Assembly (NCBI RefSeq): GCF_020164585.1 | Contig: NZ_JAIQZF010000003.1 | Span: 186,001 to 250,000 of the forward strand | Reading direction: 5' to 3' | Length of the DNA: 64,000 bases | Source: Psychroflexus curvus | GTDB taxonomy: Bacteria; Bacteroidota; Bacteroidia; Flavobacteriales; Flavobacteriaceae | Shown: positions 29,759 through 38,276 of the stretch, piece by piece | Position numbering within the stretch: the first letter of the stretch is position 1 | Layout: the number at the start of each line of letters is the position of its first letter | Program-made: the position numbers and the translations under genes | The notes under the pieces: model-generated | Seen by the model: only the letters and a program-made list of their open reading frames with translations | Database searches by the model: none | Told to the model about the DNA's origin: nothing

Positions 29759-30418
29759 CTAATTCCTCGCCCCAAAAATAGAACTTCCAATTCTTACCAT
29801 GTTGGTTCCGTGTTGCATCGCGATTTTATAATCACCACTCATACCCATGGATAGAATACTGAAATCAGATTGAGTTTTAGAAGTTTCTTCGTAGAGGTCT
29901 TGAAGGACTTGGAATTCTCTATGGACCTGGTCTTCATCATCGGTGAAGGTAGCCATACCCATCAGACCTTTTAGTTTAACGTTTTTCAATTCAGAAAGTT
30001 TTTCATCTTTCAGAAAAGACCTTAATTCGTCTGGAGACATGCCGAATTTAGAATCTTCTTCAGCAATTTTGACCTGCAATAAACAATTGATAACGCGGTC
30101 GTTTTCCTTTGCTCTCTTGTTGATCTCTTTAAGCAATTTCATTTTTTGAACTGCATGGATAAGATCAACATAAGGTGCCATGTACTTCACTTTGTTGGTT
30201 TGTACGTGACCTACCATATGCCATTGGATATCTTTTGGTAGCGCCTCCCACTTGTCGGTCATTTCCTGAACCTTATTTTCGCCAAAAATGCGTTGGCCGG
30301 CTTCGTAGGCTTCCATCAGGTCTTCGTTAGGCTTGGTTTTAGAAACGGCAACCAGATCCACATTTTCTCCAAGCTCTTCTTTATATGATTTTATATGTTC
30401 TTTTATAGATCCTTCCAT
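29759..30418 (-). CDS. YggS/PROSC family pyridoxal-phosphate homeostasis protein
   Basis: Single-domain TIM-barrel protein binding PLP, related to the N-terminal domain of alanine racemase but with no known catalytic activity. Lys27 in VAVSKTKP is the PLP Schiff base, and FGENKVQEM (46-54), HMVGHVQTNK and the C-terminal SMGMSGDYKIA / TNMVRIGSSIFG phosphate-binding loops are all present. The length of 219 aa is normal. It lies 11 bp after the DUF1015 gene. Confidence 0.94.
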   Translation of the reverse strand: MEGSIKEHIKSYKEELGENVDLVAVSKTKPNEDLMEAYEAGQRIFGENKVQEMTDKWEALPKDIQWHMVGHVQTNKVKYMAPYVDLIHAVQKMKLLKEINKRAKENDRVINCLLQVKIAEEDSKFGMSPDELRSFLKDEKLSELKNVKLKGLMGMATFTDDEDQVHREFQVLQDLYEETSKTQSDFSILSMGMSGDYKIAMQHGTNMVRIGSSIFGARN

Positions 30419-30429
30419 GTCTTTTAGTT

Positions 30430-31668
30430 TTAAAATTCATAAATCGTAATACCGCTCCTCAATCTCGGTTCAATAAACGTAGTCTTTGGTGGCATTTTCA
30501 TGCCCTCATCGGCAATGGTTTTCATTTCATCAATTTTAGCAGGATACATGCCGAAACCTACTTCAAACTCTCCATTGTCAATCATTCCTTTTACGTATGC
30601 CATGTCTTTTTGCCCTTGACTATATTCCAATCTGGAATTGTTTCTCAAATCATCAATACCAAGTATGGGCTTCAGAATGGTTTTGTATAAAATCTGAGCA
30701 TCCAATTTTGACAAGGCATCATGAAAATCATAATTCCTGAATCTTAAGTTCAATTCGTAGAAATCCCCGTCCAGATACATGCTAAAATGATGAGGTTTTG
30801 ATGGCTTATAATAATTTTGCTTCAGATTTTCAATTTTGAACTGCTCATCCAGCTTGATCAGAAATTCATCCTTGCTTAAGCCGTTCAGGTCCTTGACGAG
30901 TCTGTTGAATTCATGAATTCTCAAATGACTTTCAGGAATAAAGAAACCCATGAAATAATTGTAAGCTTCATGACCTGTATGCGCATCGTTTTCAGTCTGG
31001 AGTTTTTTCTTTAAGTCGATAGACGACAAACTTCTGTGATGACCATCAGCAATGTAAATATGCTGCATGCCTTTGAATTCAGCTTCAATTTGTTTCTGAA
31101 GTTGTTCATCTTCAATCACCCAAAAGTGATGGGTTTCTCTAGAGGTGGTTGTAAATTCATATTCAGGACGTTCCTGCATCAATTCCTGAGAAATACCCTC
31201 TAATACAGCATTATCTGGGTAGGTGAGGAGCACAGGATCGGCATTAAACCGCACTGTTTTTAAATATTCTGTAAAGATATCGACCTTTTCTTTCAGAGTG
31301 TCTTCATGCTTTCTTATAACGTTGCTTTCATAGCTTTCGGTGCTTGCTGCTCCTACAATACCTACAAATTGAATTTCATTTCTGTAAATAATTTTATGTA
31401 AATAGTAGCAAGGCTTTTCATCTTGCAGAAAACTTCCGTCTTCCTTGAATTCTTCAAATCTATTTTTAACAAGCCCAAATCGTTCCTTACCGGAGATTTC
31501 TTTGTTGTATTTGTATCCGGGATTCACAATATGTAAAAATGAAAACGGGTTGTTGTCCAGCCGTGCTTCTATCTGAGACTTGGTGTACGTATCGTAAGGT
31601 TTTGAAGCTATCAGGCCTACTTTATCTCGAGTAGGTCTGGTAGCTCTAAAGGGTTTGACAACTGGCAT
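30430..31668 (-). CDS. DUF1015 family protein
   Basis: A 412-aa cytoplasmic protein matching DUF1015 (HTH-kinase-like annotation in some databases). The N-terminal motif PFRATRPTRDKVGLIASKPYD, the central IADGHHRSLSSI (about 207-218) and YNYFMGFFIPES are characteristic. The biochemical function is not established. It is placed 2 bp after the 3-hydroxyacyl-CoA dehydrogenase gene and 11 bp before the YggS gene, so these genes are co-transcribed. Confidence 0.85.
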   Translation of the reverse strand: MPVVKPFRATRPTRDKVGLIASKPYDTYTKSQIEARLDNNPFSFLHIVNPGYKYNKEISGKERFGLVKNRFEEFKEDGSFLQDEKPCYYLHKIIYRNEIQFVGIVGAASTESYESNVIRKHEDTLKEKVDIFTEYLKTVRFNADPVLLTYPDNAVLEGISQELMQERPEYEFTTTSRETHHFWVIEDEQLQKQIEAEFKGMQHIYIADGHHRSLSSIDLKKKLQTENDAHTGHEAYNYFMGFFIPESHLRIHEFNRLVKDLNGLSKDEFLIKLDEQFKIENLKQNYYKPSKPHHFSMYLDGDFYELNLRFRNYDFHDALSKLDAQILYKTILKPILGIDDLRNNSRLEYSQGQKDMAYVKGMIDNGEFEVGFGMYPAKIDEMKTIADEGMKMPPKTTFIEPRLRSGITIYEF

Positions 31669-31670
31669 GA

Positions 31671-32561
31671 TTAAGAAGCAAATTGTGAAGACACTTTTTC
31701 TGCCTTTTTGCTTTCGCTGTAATCGTAGAAACCTTCACCAGATTTCACACCTAGTTTACCAGCTCTTACCATATTGACCAATAATGGACAAGGGGCGTAT
31801 TTGGGATTTTTGAAACCATCGTACATCACTTCAAGAATCGACAAACACACATCCAGGCCAATGAAATCTGCCAGTTGGAGTGGTCCCATAGGATGAGCCA
31901 TTCCTAGCTTCATCACAGTGTCAATTTCTTCAACGCCAGCCACATTGTTGTATAAAGTTTCAACCGCTTCGTTGATCATCGGCATCAAAATACGATTGGC
32001 TACAAAGCCAGGATAATCATTCACTTCAGTTGGGACTTTGCCTAGTTTTTTAGACAGTTCCACAATAGCTTTGGTAATCTCGTCATTTGTGTTATAACCT
32101 CTTATAATTTCTACCAACTTCATTATTGGCACCGGATTCATAAAGTGCATTCCAATCACCTGCGTTGGTCTATTAGTAACAGCAGCGATTTTAGTAATAG
32201 GAATTGAACTTGTATTGGAAGCTAAAATAGCTTCAGAAGGACAGACCTTATCAAGTTCTCTGAAGATGTCCAGCTTGATTTTTTCATTTTCTGTTGCTGC
32301 TTCCACGACAAGGTCAGCGTTTTTAGCTCCATCAGCAATACTGGTGTGAGTGGAGATGTTTCCCAGCGTGCGTTTTTTGTCATCTTCGCTTATTTTTTCC
32401 TTGCTTACCATGCGGTCCAGGTTTCTGGTGATGGTAGCAATTCCTTTATCTAAATTGTCCTTGGTAACATCGATCAAACTGACTTTATAATCGAATTGCG
32501 CAAAGGTATGTGCAATACCGTTGCCCATGGTTCCTGCTCCAATAATTGAAATATTTTTCAT
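31671..32561 (-). CDS. 3-hydroxybutyryl-CoA dehydrogenase
   Basis: NAD(P)-dependent oxidoreductase of the 3-hydroxyacyl-CoA dehydrogenase family. The Rossmann motif IGAGTMGNGIAHTFAQ is at residues 6-21, the catalytic-His motif GMHFMNPVPIMKLVEII is at about 139-155, and the C-terminal dimerisation domain starts at NDYPGFVANRILMPMINEA (about 184). The length of 296 aa fits the short form (Hbd/PaaH-like). It starts 21 bp after the Gfo/Idh gene's stop. The pathway (fatty-acid or butanoyl-CoA metabolism) is inferred from the family. Confidence 0.92.
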   Translation of the reverse strand: MKNISIIGAGTMGNGIAHTFAQFDYKVSLIDVTKDNLDKGIATITRNLDRMVSKEKISEDDKKRTLGNISTHTSIADGAKNADLVVEAATENEKIKLDIFRELDKVCPSEAILASNTSSIPITKIAAVTNRPTQVIGMHFMNPVPIMKLVEIIRGYNTNDEITKAIVELSKKLGKVPTEVNDYPGFVANRILMPMINEAVETLYNNVAGVEEIDTVMKLGMAHPMGPLQLADFIGLDVCLSILEVMYDGFKNPKYAPCPLLVNMVRAGKLGVKSGEGFYDYSESKKAEKVSSQFAS

Positions 32562-32582
32562 AAACTGTATATTTTAAAGGTA

Positions 32583-33548
32583 TTAATTATCAAATGCTTT
32601 TATGATTTGCATCGCGACTCTTAAAGCTTCGGTGCCTTGTTCTAAAGTCACTATAGGTGTGGTGTTGTTTTCTATGGCTGTGGCAAAGGTTTCCAATTCG
32701 TCCAATATGGCATTGTTGGTTTCTACATCCGGATTGTCGAAGTAAATCTGTTTTTTGACACCTTCCGCATTTTGAAGTATCATCGCAAAATCATCCGGCT
32801 CTTTTGGGGCGTCTTTCATCTTTACCACTTCAGTGACTTTCTCCAGAAAATCCACCGATACATACGCATCTCTTTGAAAAAAGCGTGATTTACGCATATT
32901 TTTTAAAGAAATTCTGCTGGCAGTGAGGTTGGCTACGCAGCCATTTTCAAATTGAATTCTGGCATTGGCGATGTCGGGAGTTTCAGAAATAATGGAAACA
33001 CCGCTGGCCTTGATGTTTTTAACTTTGGATTTGACCACGCTCAAAATCGCATCGATATCGTGAATCATCAAGTCCAAAACAACAGGAACATCGGTGCCAC
33101 GAGGATTAAATTCAGCCAGACGATGAGATTCGATAAACATCGGGTTGTCGATTTTATCGATCGCTGCTCTAAAGGCAGGGTTAAAACGTTCCACATGACC
33201 CACTTGCCCTTTAACTTTATAGTGTTTGGCTAAATCAATCAGGCTTTCTGCCTCTTTTACGGTTGAAGTAATAGGTTTTTCTATGAATACGTGAACACTT
33301 GCTTTTATAGCTTGTTCCGCCATAATGAAGTGGTTGGTGGTAGGTGTGACGATGTCGATCACATCTACTTCCTTAAGCAGGTCCTCGTAATTTTCAAAAT
33401 ACCGATAGCCAAATTCTTTTTCAATAGCTAAGGCATGTTCTTTATTTGTATCGTAAAATCCAACAAGTGAATATTTCTTGGATTCGTTGAGCAATCTCAG
33501 GTGAATTTTACCCAGATGTCCAGCTCCCAAAACACCGACTTTTAGCAT
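32583..33548 (-). CDS. Gfo/Idh/MocA family oxidoreductase
   Basis: NAD(P)-binding oxidoreductase. The N-terminal KVGVLGAGHLGKIH is the dinucleotide loop, VFIEKPIT contains the catalytic EKP motif, and VGHVERFNPAF lies in the C-terminal domain. I chose the ATG at 33548 (MLKVGVLG), giving 321 aa. The open frame extends upstream to 33674, but a -7 promoter box sits at 33567-33574 inside that extension, and the added residues do not belong to the family. The substrate is unknown; the first gene of a four-gene operon. Confidence 0.88.
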   Translation of the reverse strand: MLKVGVLGAGHLGKIHLRLLNESKKYSLVGFYDTNKEHALAIEKEFGYRYFENYEDLLKEVDVIDIVTPTTNHFIMAEQAIKASVHVFIEKPITSTVKEAESLIDLAKHYKVKGQVGHVERFNPAFRAAIDKIDNPMFIESHRLAEFNPRGTDVPVVLDLMIHDIDAILSVVKSKVKNIKASGVSIISETPDIANARIQFENGCVANLTASRISLKNMRKSRFFQRDAYVSVDFLEKVTEVVKMKDAPKEPDDFAMILQNAEGVKKQIYFDNPDVETNNAILDELETFATAIENNTTPIVTLEQGTEALRVAMQIIKAFDN

Positions 33549-33566
33549 AAATAGTATGATTTTACA

Positions 33567-33574
33567 CAAAAGTA
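33567..33574 (-). promoter_or_regulatory. -7 box for the Gfo/Idh operon
   Basis: On the minus strand this is TACTTTTG, matching TAnnTTTG, 18 bp upstream of the chosen ATG at 33548. It rules out the longer upstream reading of that gene. Confidence 0.5.
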
Positions 33575-33704
33575 ACATTTCTTTTTTAGTAATACCGACC
33601 TTAAGAAAGCTTATAGAAATTCTTTTAGAGTCTGTTACCTGACTAAGCTTTAATATCCTATTCTTAAACACCAAATTTTAAAGATTCATTTTTTAGTTGG
33701 CAAT

Positions 33705-33873
33705 GGATTGTTGAACAAAAGAATCTGAAGGATTCAAATGTTTATAGAAAATGACATTGAATTTAATGCGACCCCTGTCGGGGTCGAACAAACCTGGCGT
33801 ATAATTTCTATATATATTTAATCCCTTCAGGATTAAGAAAAACAAATAGTTAGCAGGAATGGGTTGTCTGCAC
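33705..33873 (+). repeat. Copy 0 of the ~165-bp palindromic unit (upstream of the transposase)
   Basis: A full unit: head GGATTG...GAATCTGAAGGATTC, a central hairpin CGACCCC-TGTC-GGGGTCG, an AT-rich right arm ending CCCTTCAGGATT, and a ~45-bp linker to the next unit. It has a 2-3 base difference in its head (GGATTGTTGAAC). The tail is the variant found again only at the far end of the array. Confidence 0.9.
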
Positions 33874-33907
33874 GGATTGAACAAAAGAATCTGAAGGATT
33901 CAAATGT
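33874..33907 (+). repeat. Unit head fragment directly upstream of the transposase
   Basis: 34 bases identical to the head of the full units, then the sequence departs into the transposase leader. The same 34 bases recur at 34436-34469, where they encode the C-terminus of the transposase, so the transposase body is bracketed by direct repeats. Confidence 0.9.
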
Positions 33908-33972
33908 CATTAGCAAAATTCAAGATAAATCTTTAGCTTTAAGGTATTTAAGTAGGTGATTTTTTTAACAAA

Positions 33973-34482
33973 ATGAAAAAAATGGCAGCTGGAACATTTA
34001 CGCAAATTTATATACAGATTATTTTTGCTGTTCAAGGCAGAGTAAGTTTAATAAACCCTGATTGGGAAGGAGAACTTTATAAATATATGTCTGGTATTGT
34101 CAGAAATAAAGGTCAAAAAATGTTAGCTATCAATGGTATACCCGATCATATTCATTTACTGATTGGGATGAAACCCTCCTGTTGCTTATCAGGTTTGGTA
34201 AGAGAAGTGAAAAAATCATCCAATACATTTATCGCAGAAAAAAAATTTACAAAATATCCCTTTGCCTGGCAGTCAGGTTACGGGGCATTTTCATACAGTC
34301 ATTCCTCACTTGGCAATGTTATTGCCTACATTAATAACCAAAAAGAACACCATAAAATGAAATTGTTCAAAGATGAATATAAATTGTTTTTGACTAAGTT
34401 TAATATCGAATACAAAGACGATTATTTGTTTGAATGGATTGAACAAAAGAATCTGAAGGATTCAAATGTTTATAGAAAATGA
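33973..34482 (+). CDS. Y1 (IS200-like, REP-associated/RAYT-like) transposase
   Basis: Single-strand HUH-type transposase of the Y1_Tnp family, 169 aa. The two metal-binding histidines are in PDHIHLLIGM (HIH, about residues 57-66), and the catalytic Tyr is probably in the helix AYINNQKEHHK (about 118-128). Preceding features (FTQIYIQIIFAVQGR) match the family. It is short like IS200/RAYT enzymes, with no accessory TnpB. The last 15 codons are the head of the repeat unit (WIEQKNLKDSNVYRK). A start at the second Met (34-residue spacing not affected) is also possible; I kept the first ATG. Confidence 0.88.
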   Translation: MKKMAAGTFTQIYIQIIFAVQGRVSLINPDWEGELYKYMSGIVRNKGQKMLAINGIPDHIHLLIGMKPSCCLSGLVREVKKSSNTFIAEKKFTKYPFAWQSGYGAFSYSHSSLGNVIAYINNQKEHHKMKLFKDEYKLFLTKFNIEYKDDYLFEWIEQKNLKDSNVYRK

Positions 34483-35380
34483 CATTGAATTTAATGCGAC
34501 CCCTGTCGGGGTCGAACAAACCTGGCGTATAATTTCTATATATATTTAATCCCTTCAGGATTGAAGAAACAAATAGTCAGCAGGAATAGGATTGTTTGCA
34601 CGGATTGAACAAAAGAATCTGAAGGATTCAAATGTTTATAGGAAATGACATTGAATTTAATGCGACCCTGTCGGGGTCGAACAAACCTGGCGTATAATTT
34701 CTATATATATTTAATTCCTTCAGGATTAAAGAAACAAATAGTCAGCAGGAAGGGGATTGATTGTATGGATTGAACATAAGAATCTGAAGGATTCAAATGT
34801 TTATAGAAAATGACATTGAATTTAATGCAACCCTGTCGGGGTCGAACAAACCTGGCGTATAATTTCTATATATATTTAATCCCTTCAGGATTGAAGAAAC
34901 AAATAGTTAGCAGGAATGGGATTGATTGTATGGATTGACCATAAGAATCTGAAGGGTTCAAATGTTTATAGAAAATGACATTGAATTTAATGCGACCCCT
35001 GTCGGGGTTGAACAAACCTGGCGTATAATTTCTATATATATTTAATTCCTTCAGGATTAAAGAAACAAATAGTCAGCAGGAATGGGATTGATTGTATGGA
35101 TTGAACAAAAGAATCTGAAGGATTCAAATGTTTATAGAAAATGACATTGAATTTAATGCGACCCTGTAGGGGTCGAATAAACATAGCGTATAATTTCTAT
35201 ATATTTAATACCTTCAGGATTAAGAAAAACAAATAGTTAGCAGGAATGGGTTGTCTGCACGGATTGAACAAAAGAATCTGAAGGGTTCAAATGCATATAC
35301 CAAGTGCATGATAAATGTAATACGACCCTGTTAGGGTCTAACCAATATATAATCTCCTGTGGATTGAACCATAGAACAGT
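34436..35380 (+). repeat. Tandem array of ~165-bp palindromic units (five full, one decayed)
   Basis: Unit starts at 34436, 34602, 34767, 34932, 35098 and 35261, giving periods of 166, 165, 165, 166 and 163 bp. Units 1-5 are nearly identical; the sixth decays after about 35290 and ends near 35380. Each unit has a central GACCC/GGGTC hairpin and outer arms that are inverted copies of each other. Unit 1's first 47 bases are also transposase coding sequence. There are no unique spacers. Confidence 0.92.
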
Positions 35381-35436
35381 TGATTAATGAAAGAATCTAA
35401 GAACAGCTGAATTTTTAACATTAAAAACACCAACTT

Positions 35437-35802
35437 ATGACCACCGCAAATTTTAACGAGGACCAAATTTTTAGCAATAAAATAGTGACAAAAGTGATTT
35501 TAGAGTCAGAGTTCTCCAAAGAAATCCGGATTCTATTAGCTTCAGGGCAAGTGATGAAGGAGCATCAAAGTAAATTCCCGATTATGATTCACCTGCTGGA
35601 TGGAGCGATAGATTTGGGTGTTGAACGAGTGTCACATAAACTTAAGAAGGGTGACATAATAGCGTTAAAAGCAAATGTTCCTCATGATTTATCTGCTACA
35701 AAAGATAGTGTCATCCGTCTTAGCTTATCAAAGTCAGATAGTGTTGAGCGTGTAACTACTGTTGCAGAAGATTCTGAGAAGAGAGAACACAAGAACATTT
35801 GA
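35437..35802 (+). CDS. Small cupin-domain protein
   Basis: A 121-aa single-domain cupin. The pattern MIHLLDGAIDLGVE, KLKKGDIIALKANVPHDLSA (about 45-88) gives the conserved G...G...P-H of the second cupin motif. The first-motif metal ligand appears as KEHQSK rather than a double-His HxH, so metal binding may be weak. The function is unknown; cupins of this size are often linked to redox or metabolite sensing. It stands alone downstream of the transposon array. Confidence 0.72.
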   Translation: MTTANFNEDQIFSNKIVTKVILESEFSKEIRILLASGQVMKEHQSKFPIMIHLLDGAIDLGVERVSHKLKKGDIIALKANVPHDLSATKDSVIRLSLSKSDSVERVTTVAEDSEKREHKNI

Positions 35803-35924
35803 AAGCGGGGCATTTACCATCAGGCTATAATCCCGATTAATTTTTAGTAGATTTATATTTGCATGTCAGAATGGGAATAGCCATGATGGGTTAAACGCTG
35901 TACTTTTGACGACAATTCTACTAA

Positions 35925-36321
35925 GACTTAAACCCTAACACTTACGAAAAGGTCGATACCAAAAGGATTGTGACCAATCTACCCGATGACGGCTCATTGG
36001 CGGCGAATGTTATGTATGAAGAAAACTGGCTGAAGGCAGAATATCGCTTGAATCCAAAATTCAAAGGTTTACTAACTCTCATGACCAGTAGTGCTTATGA
36101 TAACATCAAAACCGACAAAAACTACTTAAGAACAAGTTATGGCGTTATACCAACCGTTTATTACATTCCTTTTAAAGACATTGATGTTCAATTTTCTTAG
36201 CTTATATTGGCAGGTATTATGATTACTCTAAGTATTCAACTGATAATTTGAATGTGGCCAATTACTTTAAAAATGAAGTAAGAGTTGGCATTGGCATTAA
36301 GGCTTCTTTAGCATTGCTGTA
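35925..36321 (+). pseudogene. Decayed 3' end of an outer-membrane beta-barrel gene
   Basis: An open segment from 35925 (NPNTYEKVDTKRIV, then ENWLKAEYRLNPKF and RTSYGVIPTVYYIPF) stops at 36200, but the alignment-like pattern continues in another frame (GRYYDYSKYSTDNL, then NEVRVGIGIKASLALL) to a stop near 36321. Alternating hydrophobic/aromatic strands and the terminal strand resemble the last strands of a porin. A frameshift near 36190 plus no start suggest a remnant. The family assignment is tentative. Confidence 0.45.
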
Positions 36322-36372
36322 AGATGAGGTCTGCATTCACTCTCTGCATTTTTTAAGTAATTTAACTAAGAT

Positions 36373-36726
36373 ATGGCTTTAAAAATACAAAAAATGAATA
36401 GCAGATCTAAAATTATACGAACCTGGAAAGGCTGGACCACTCCAGAAAATGCGCCGGTTTACGAAGACCTATTGGTCAATGAGGTTTTTCCAACAGTAAA
36501 AAAGAATGGGGTAGATGGACTGGAAAAAGTTAGTATTTCTAGCAAAAATGAAAGGGATGAAGTAGAATTCTTTTTAAGTCTTCAATTTGATTCTCTCGAT
36601 TCTGTAAAGTCCTTTGCAGGTGAAAATTACGAAATAGCCTATATTCCTGAAAATGCGAAGCGCATTCTAAAGAGATATGATGCCAAGGCGGTACATTATG
36701 AATTAAAAAAGGAATTGATTTTATAA
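36373..36726 (+). CDS. Antibiotic biosynthesis monooxygenase (ABM)-fold protein
   Basis: A 117-aa protein with the small dimeric ferredoxin-like ABM pattern: RTWKGWTTPENAPVYEDLL at about 16-34, a central strand EVEFFLSLQFDSLDSVKSFAG, and YDAKAVHYELK at the end. Proteins of this sub-group are usually annotated as antibiotic biosynthesis monooxygenase but have no proven reaction. Two starts are possible (36373 and 36397); the second (MNSRSKIIRTW) gives a length closer to relatives. It stands alone. Confidence 0.65.
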   Translation: MALKIQKMNSRSKIIRTWKGWTTPENAPVYEDLLVNEVFPTVKKNGVDGLEKVSISSKNERDEVEFFLSLQFDSLDSVKSFAGENYEIAYIPENAKRILKRYDAKAVHYELKKELIL

Positions 36727-37081
36727 AGTTATAGTAGCGAATGTCATCGGTGCTAATCTTGTTAACTATCCAGTCATATTTCTTAAGGTGAAAGGAGATG
36801 GAATTCAATATGACCCTTTCATAATCCTTTTGTTGAAAAGAGTGAAGTATGAGAACTGTTCACAATGCCGGCATCGCAAGACAATTATTTGACCAAAAAT
36901 ATTGACGTTGTTTAAATTTTATGAACGATCAATAAAATCACCAATTTCGGTTTTAGAATCGCAGGTTTTATCGTAAATTAGGCATAATTGAATGTAAAAG
37001 CAGAATGTTAAGTAAATTCAATTCTTGACTTTATTTAAATCAGCTTTATTGAAAAAGAAATAATTTTTAAATTTATATAGC
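36727..37081. other. Non-coding gap of about 355 bp
   Basis: AT-rich with no credible ORF, repeat unit or RNA structure. I see nothing that I can assign. With the decayed barrel gene to the left, it may be remnant DNA of the accessory pocket. Confidence 0.4.
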
Positions 37082-37471
37082 ATGTCATATTACCATTCCA
37101 CCGTATTAAAGGACAAATCTTTTGAAGAAGCAATTGATTTGGTCACTGAATCCCTTAAAGAAGAAGGGTTTGGGATACTCACAGAAATAGACATCAAAGA
37201 GACCATGAAGAAAAAGTTGGATGTAGATTTTCGTCCCTACAAAATTTTGGGAGCCTGTAATCCGCCTTTTGCTCACGAAGCACTTATGGCTGAGGATAAA
37301 ATCGGTACCATGTTGCCCTGTAATGTCATCGTTCAGGAACTGGATGAAGGCATTGAAATAGCTGCCGTAGACCCCGTGGCTTCTATGCAGTCTGTAGGTA
37401 ACGATAGTTTGACTAAAATCGCCACTGAAGTCAGAGACAGATTGAAAAAAGCTGTCGATAACTTAAACTAA
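37082..37471 (+). CDS. DUF302 domain protein
   Basis: A 129-aa protein consisting of one DUF302 domain (GFGILTEIDIKETMKKKL, then PYKILGACNPPFAHEAL and IGTMLPCNVIVQE). The fold is small alpha/beta; the function is unknown. It lies 9 bp upstream of a HMA-like/CDF transporter gene and is likely co-transcribed with it, which hints at metal handling but does not prove it. Confidence 0.88.
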   Translation: MSYYHSTVLKDKSFEEAIDLVTESLKEEGFGILTEIDIKETMKKKLDVDFRPYKILGACNPPFAHEALMAEDKIGTMLPCNVIVQELDEGIEIAAVDPVASMQSVGNDSLTKIATEVRDRLKKAVDNLN

Positions 37472-37480
37472 TCTACAGGT

Positions 37481-38275
37481 TTGAATAAAACGACCTTCCG
37501 CATTAGTCAGATGGATTGCTCTTCAGAAGAACAGATGATACGCATGAAGCTGGAGGGTTTTGATGAGGTTAAACAACTTATTTTTGATATTTCTAACCGA
37601 AAACTTGAAGTCTACCACACCACTGATGTGGAAGACATTCATCAAGCCATACATGAGCTTGGGCTTAAGGATGAATTGAAAGGAACAGAGGAAGCTGAGT
37701 TGCCTATTGCCAGCGATGACGAAGCTCAACAGCGAAAAATCCTTTGGTGGGTACTAGGTATTAATTTCACCTTCTTCGTTGTTGAAATGACGACGGGCTG
37801 GATTTCCAATTCCATGGGTCTGATAGCTGATTCTCTAGATATGCTGGCGGATTCTATTGTTTACGGTCTAAGTTTACTGGTAGTTGGGTCAACTGCAATT
37901 CGAAAGAAAAAAGTGGCAAAAGCCAGTGGTTATTTCCAAATGGCTTTAGCTTTAATCGGTTTTTCAGAAGTCCTGAGACGCTTTTTTAGTGACAGCGAAA
38001 CGCCTTTGTTTCGGTTTATGATTATCGTTTCTGTTTTTGCCTTACTCGGTAATCTGGTCTCACTTTGGCTCATCAACAAAAATCAAAGCAAAGAAGCCCA
38101 CATGCAGGCTAGTGCTATCTTCACTTCCAATGATATCATCGTTAATGGAGGAGTGATACTGGCGGGTAGCCTTGTTTATTTTTTAAATAGCAAATGGCCG
38201 GATTTAGTCATTGGCGGACTAGTTTTTGCCTTTGTAATACAAGGCGCCTTTAGGATTTTAAAATTGTCTAAATAA
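37481..38275 (+). CDS. CDF-type cation transporter with an N-terminal HMA-like domain
   Basis: Residues 1-70 form a ferredoxin-like HMA domain whose usual CxxC is replaced by MDCSSEEQ (one Cys plus two Glu). The remainder (about 85-262) is a six-helix cation-diffusion-facilitator core with ISNSMGLIADSLDMLADS in TM2 giving a DxxxD pair. No C-terminal cytoplasmic domain. The start is TTG; the HMA motif would be lost with any later start. The exported metal is not identifiable. Its stop and the next CDF gene's start are 1 bp apart. Confidence 0.82.
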   Translation: MNKTTFRISQMDCSSEEQMIRMKLEGFDEVKQLIFDISNRKLEVYHTTDVEDIHQAIHELGLKDELKGTEEAELPIASDDEAQQRKILWWVLGINFTFFVVEMTTGWISNSMGLIADSLDMLADSIVYGLSLLVVGSTAIRKKKVAKASGYFQMALALIGFSEVLRRFFSDSETPLFRFMIIVSVFALLGNLVSLWLINKNQSKEAHMQASAIFTSNDIIVNGGVILAGSLVYFLNSKWPDLVIGGLVFAFVIQGAFRILKLSK

Positions 38276-38276
38276 A

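Noticed and set aside
33549-33674. N-terminal extension of the Gfo/Idh oxidoreductase
   Set aside because: The extra residues do not fit the family and a -7 promoter box lies inside the extension; the start at 33548 gives the conserved dinucleotide loop at the N-terminus.
33705-35380. CRISPR-like array
   Set aside because: The repeats are about 165 bp, contiguous, without unique spacers and with no cas genes nearby; they are palindromic transposon units.
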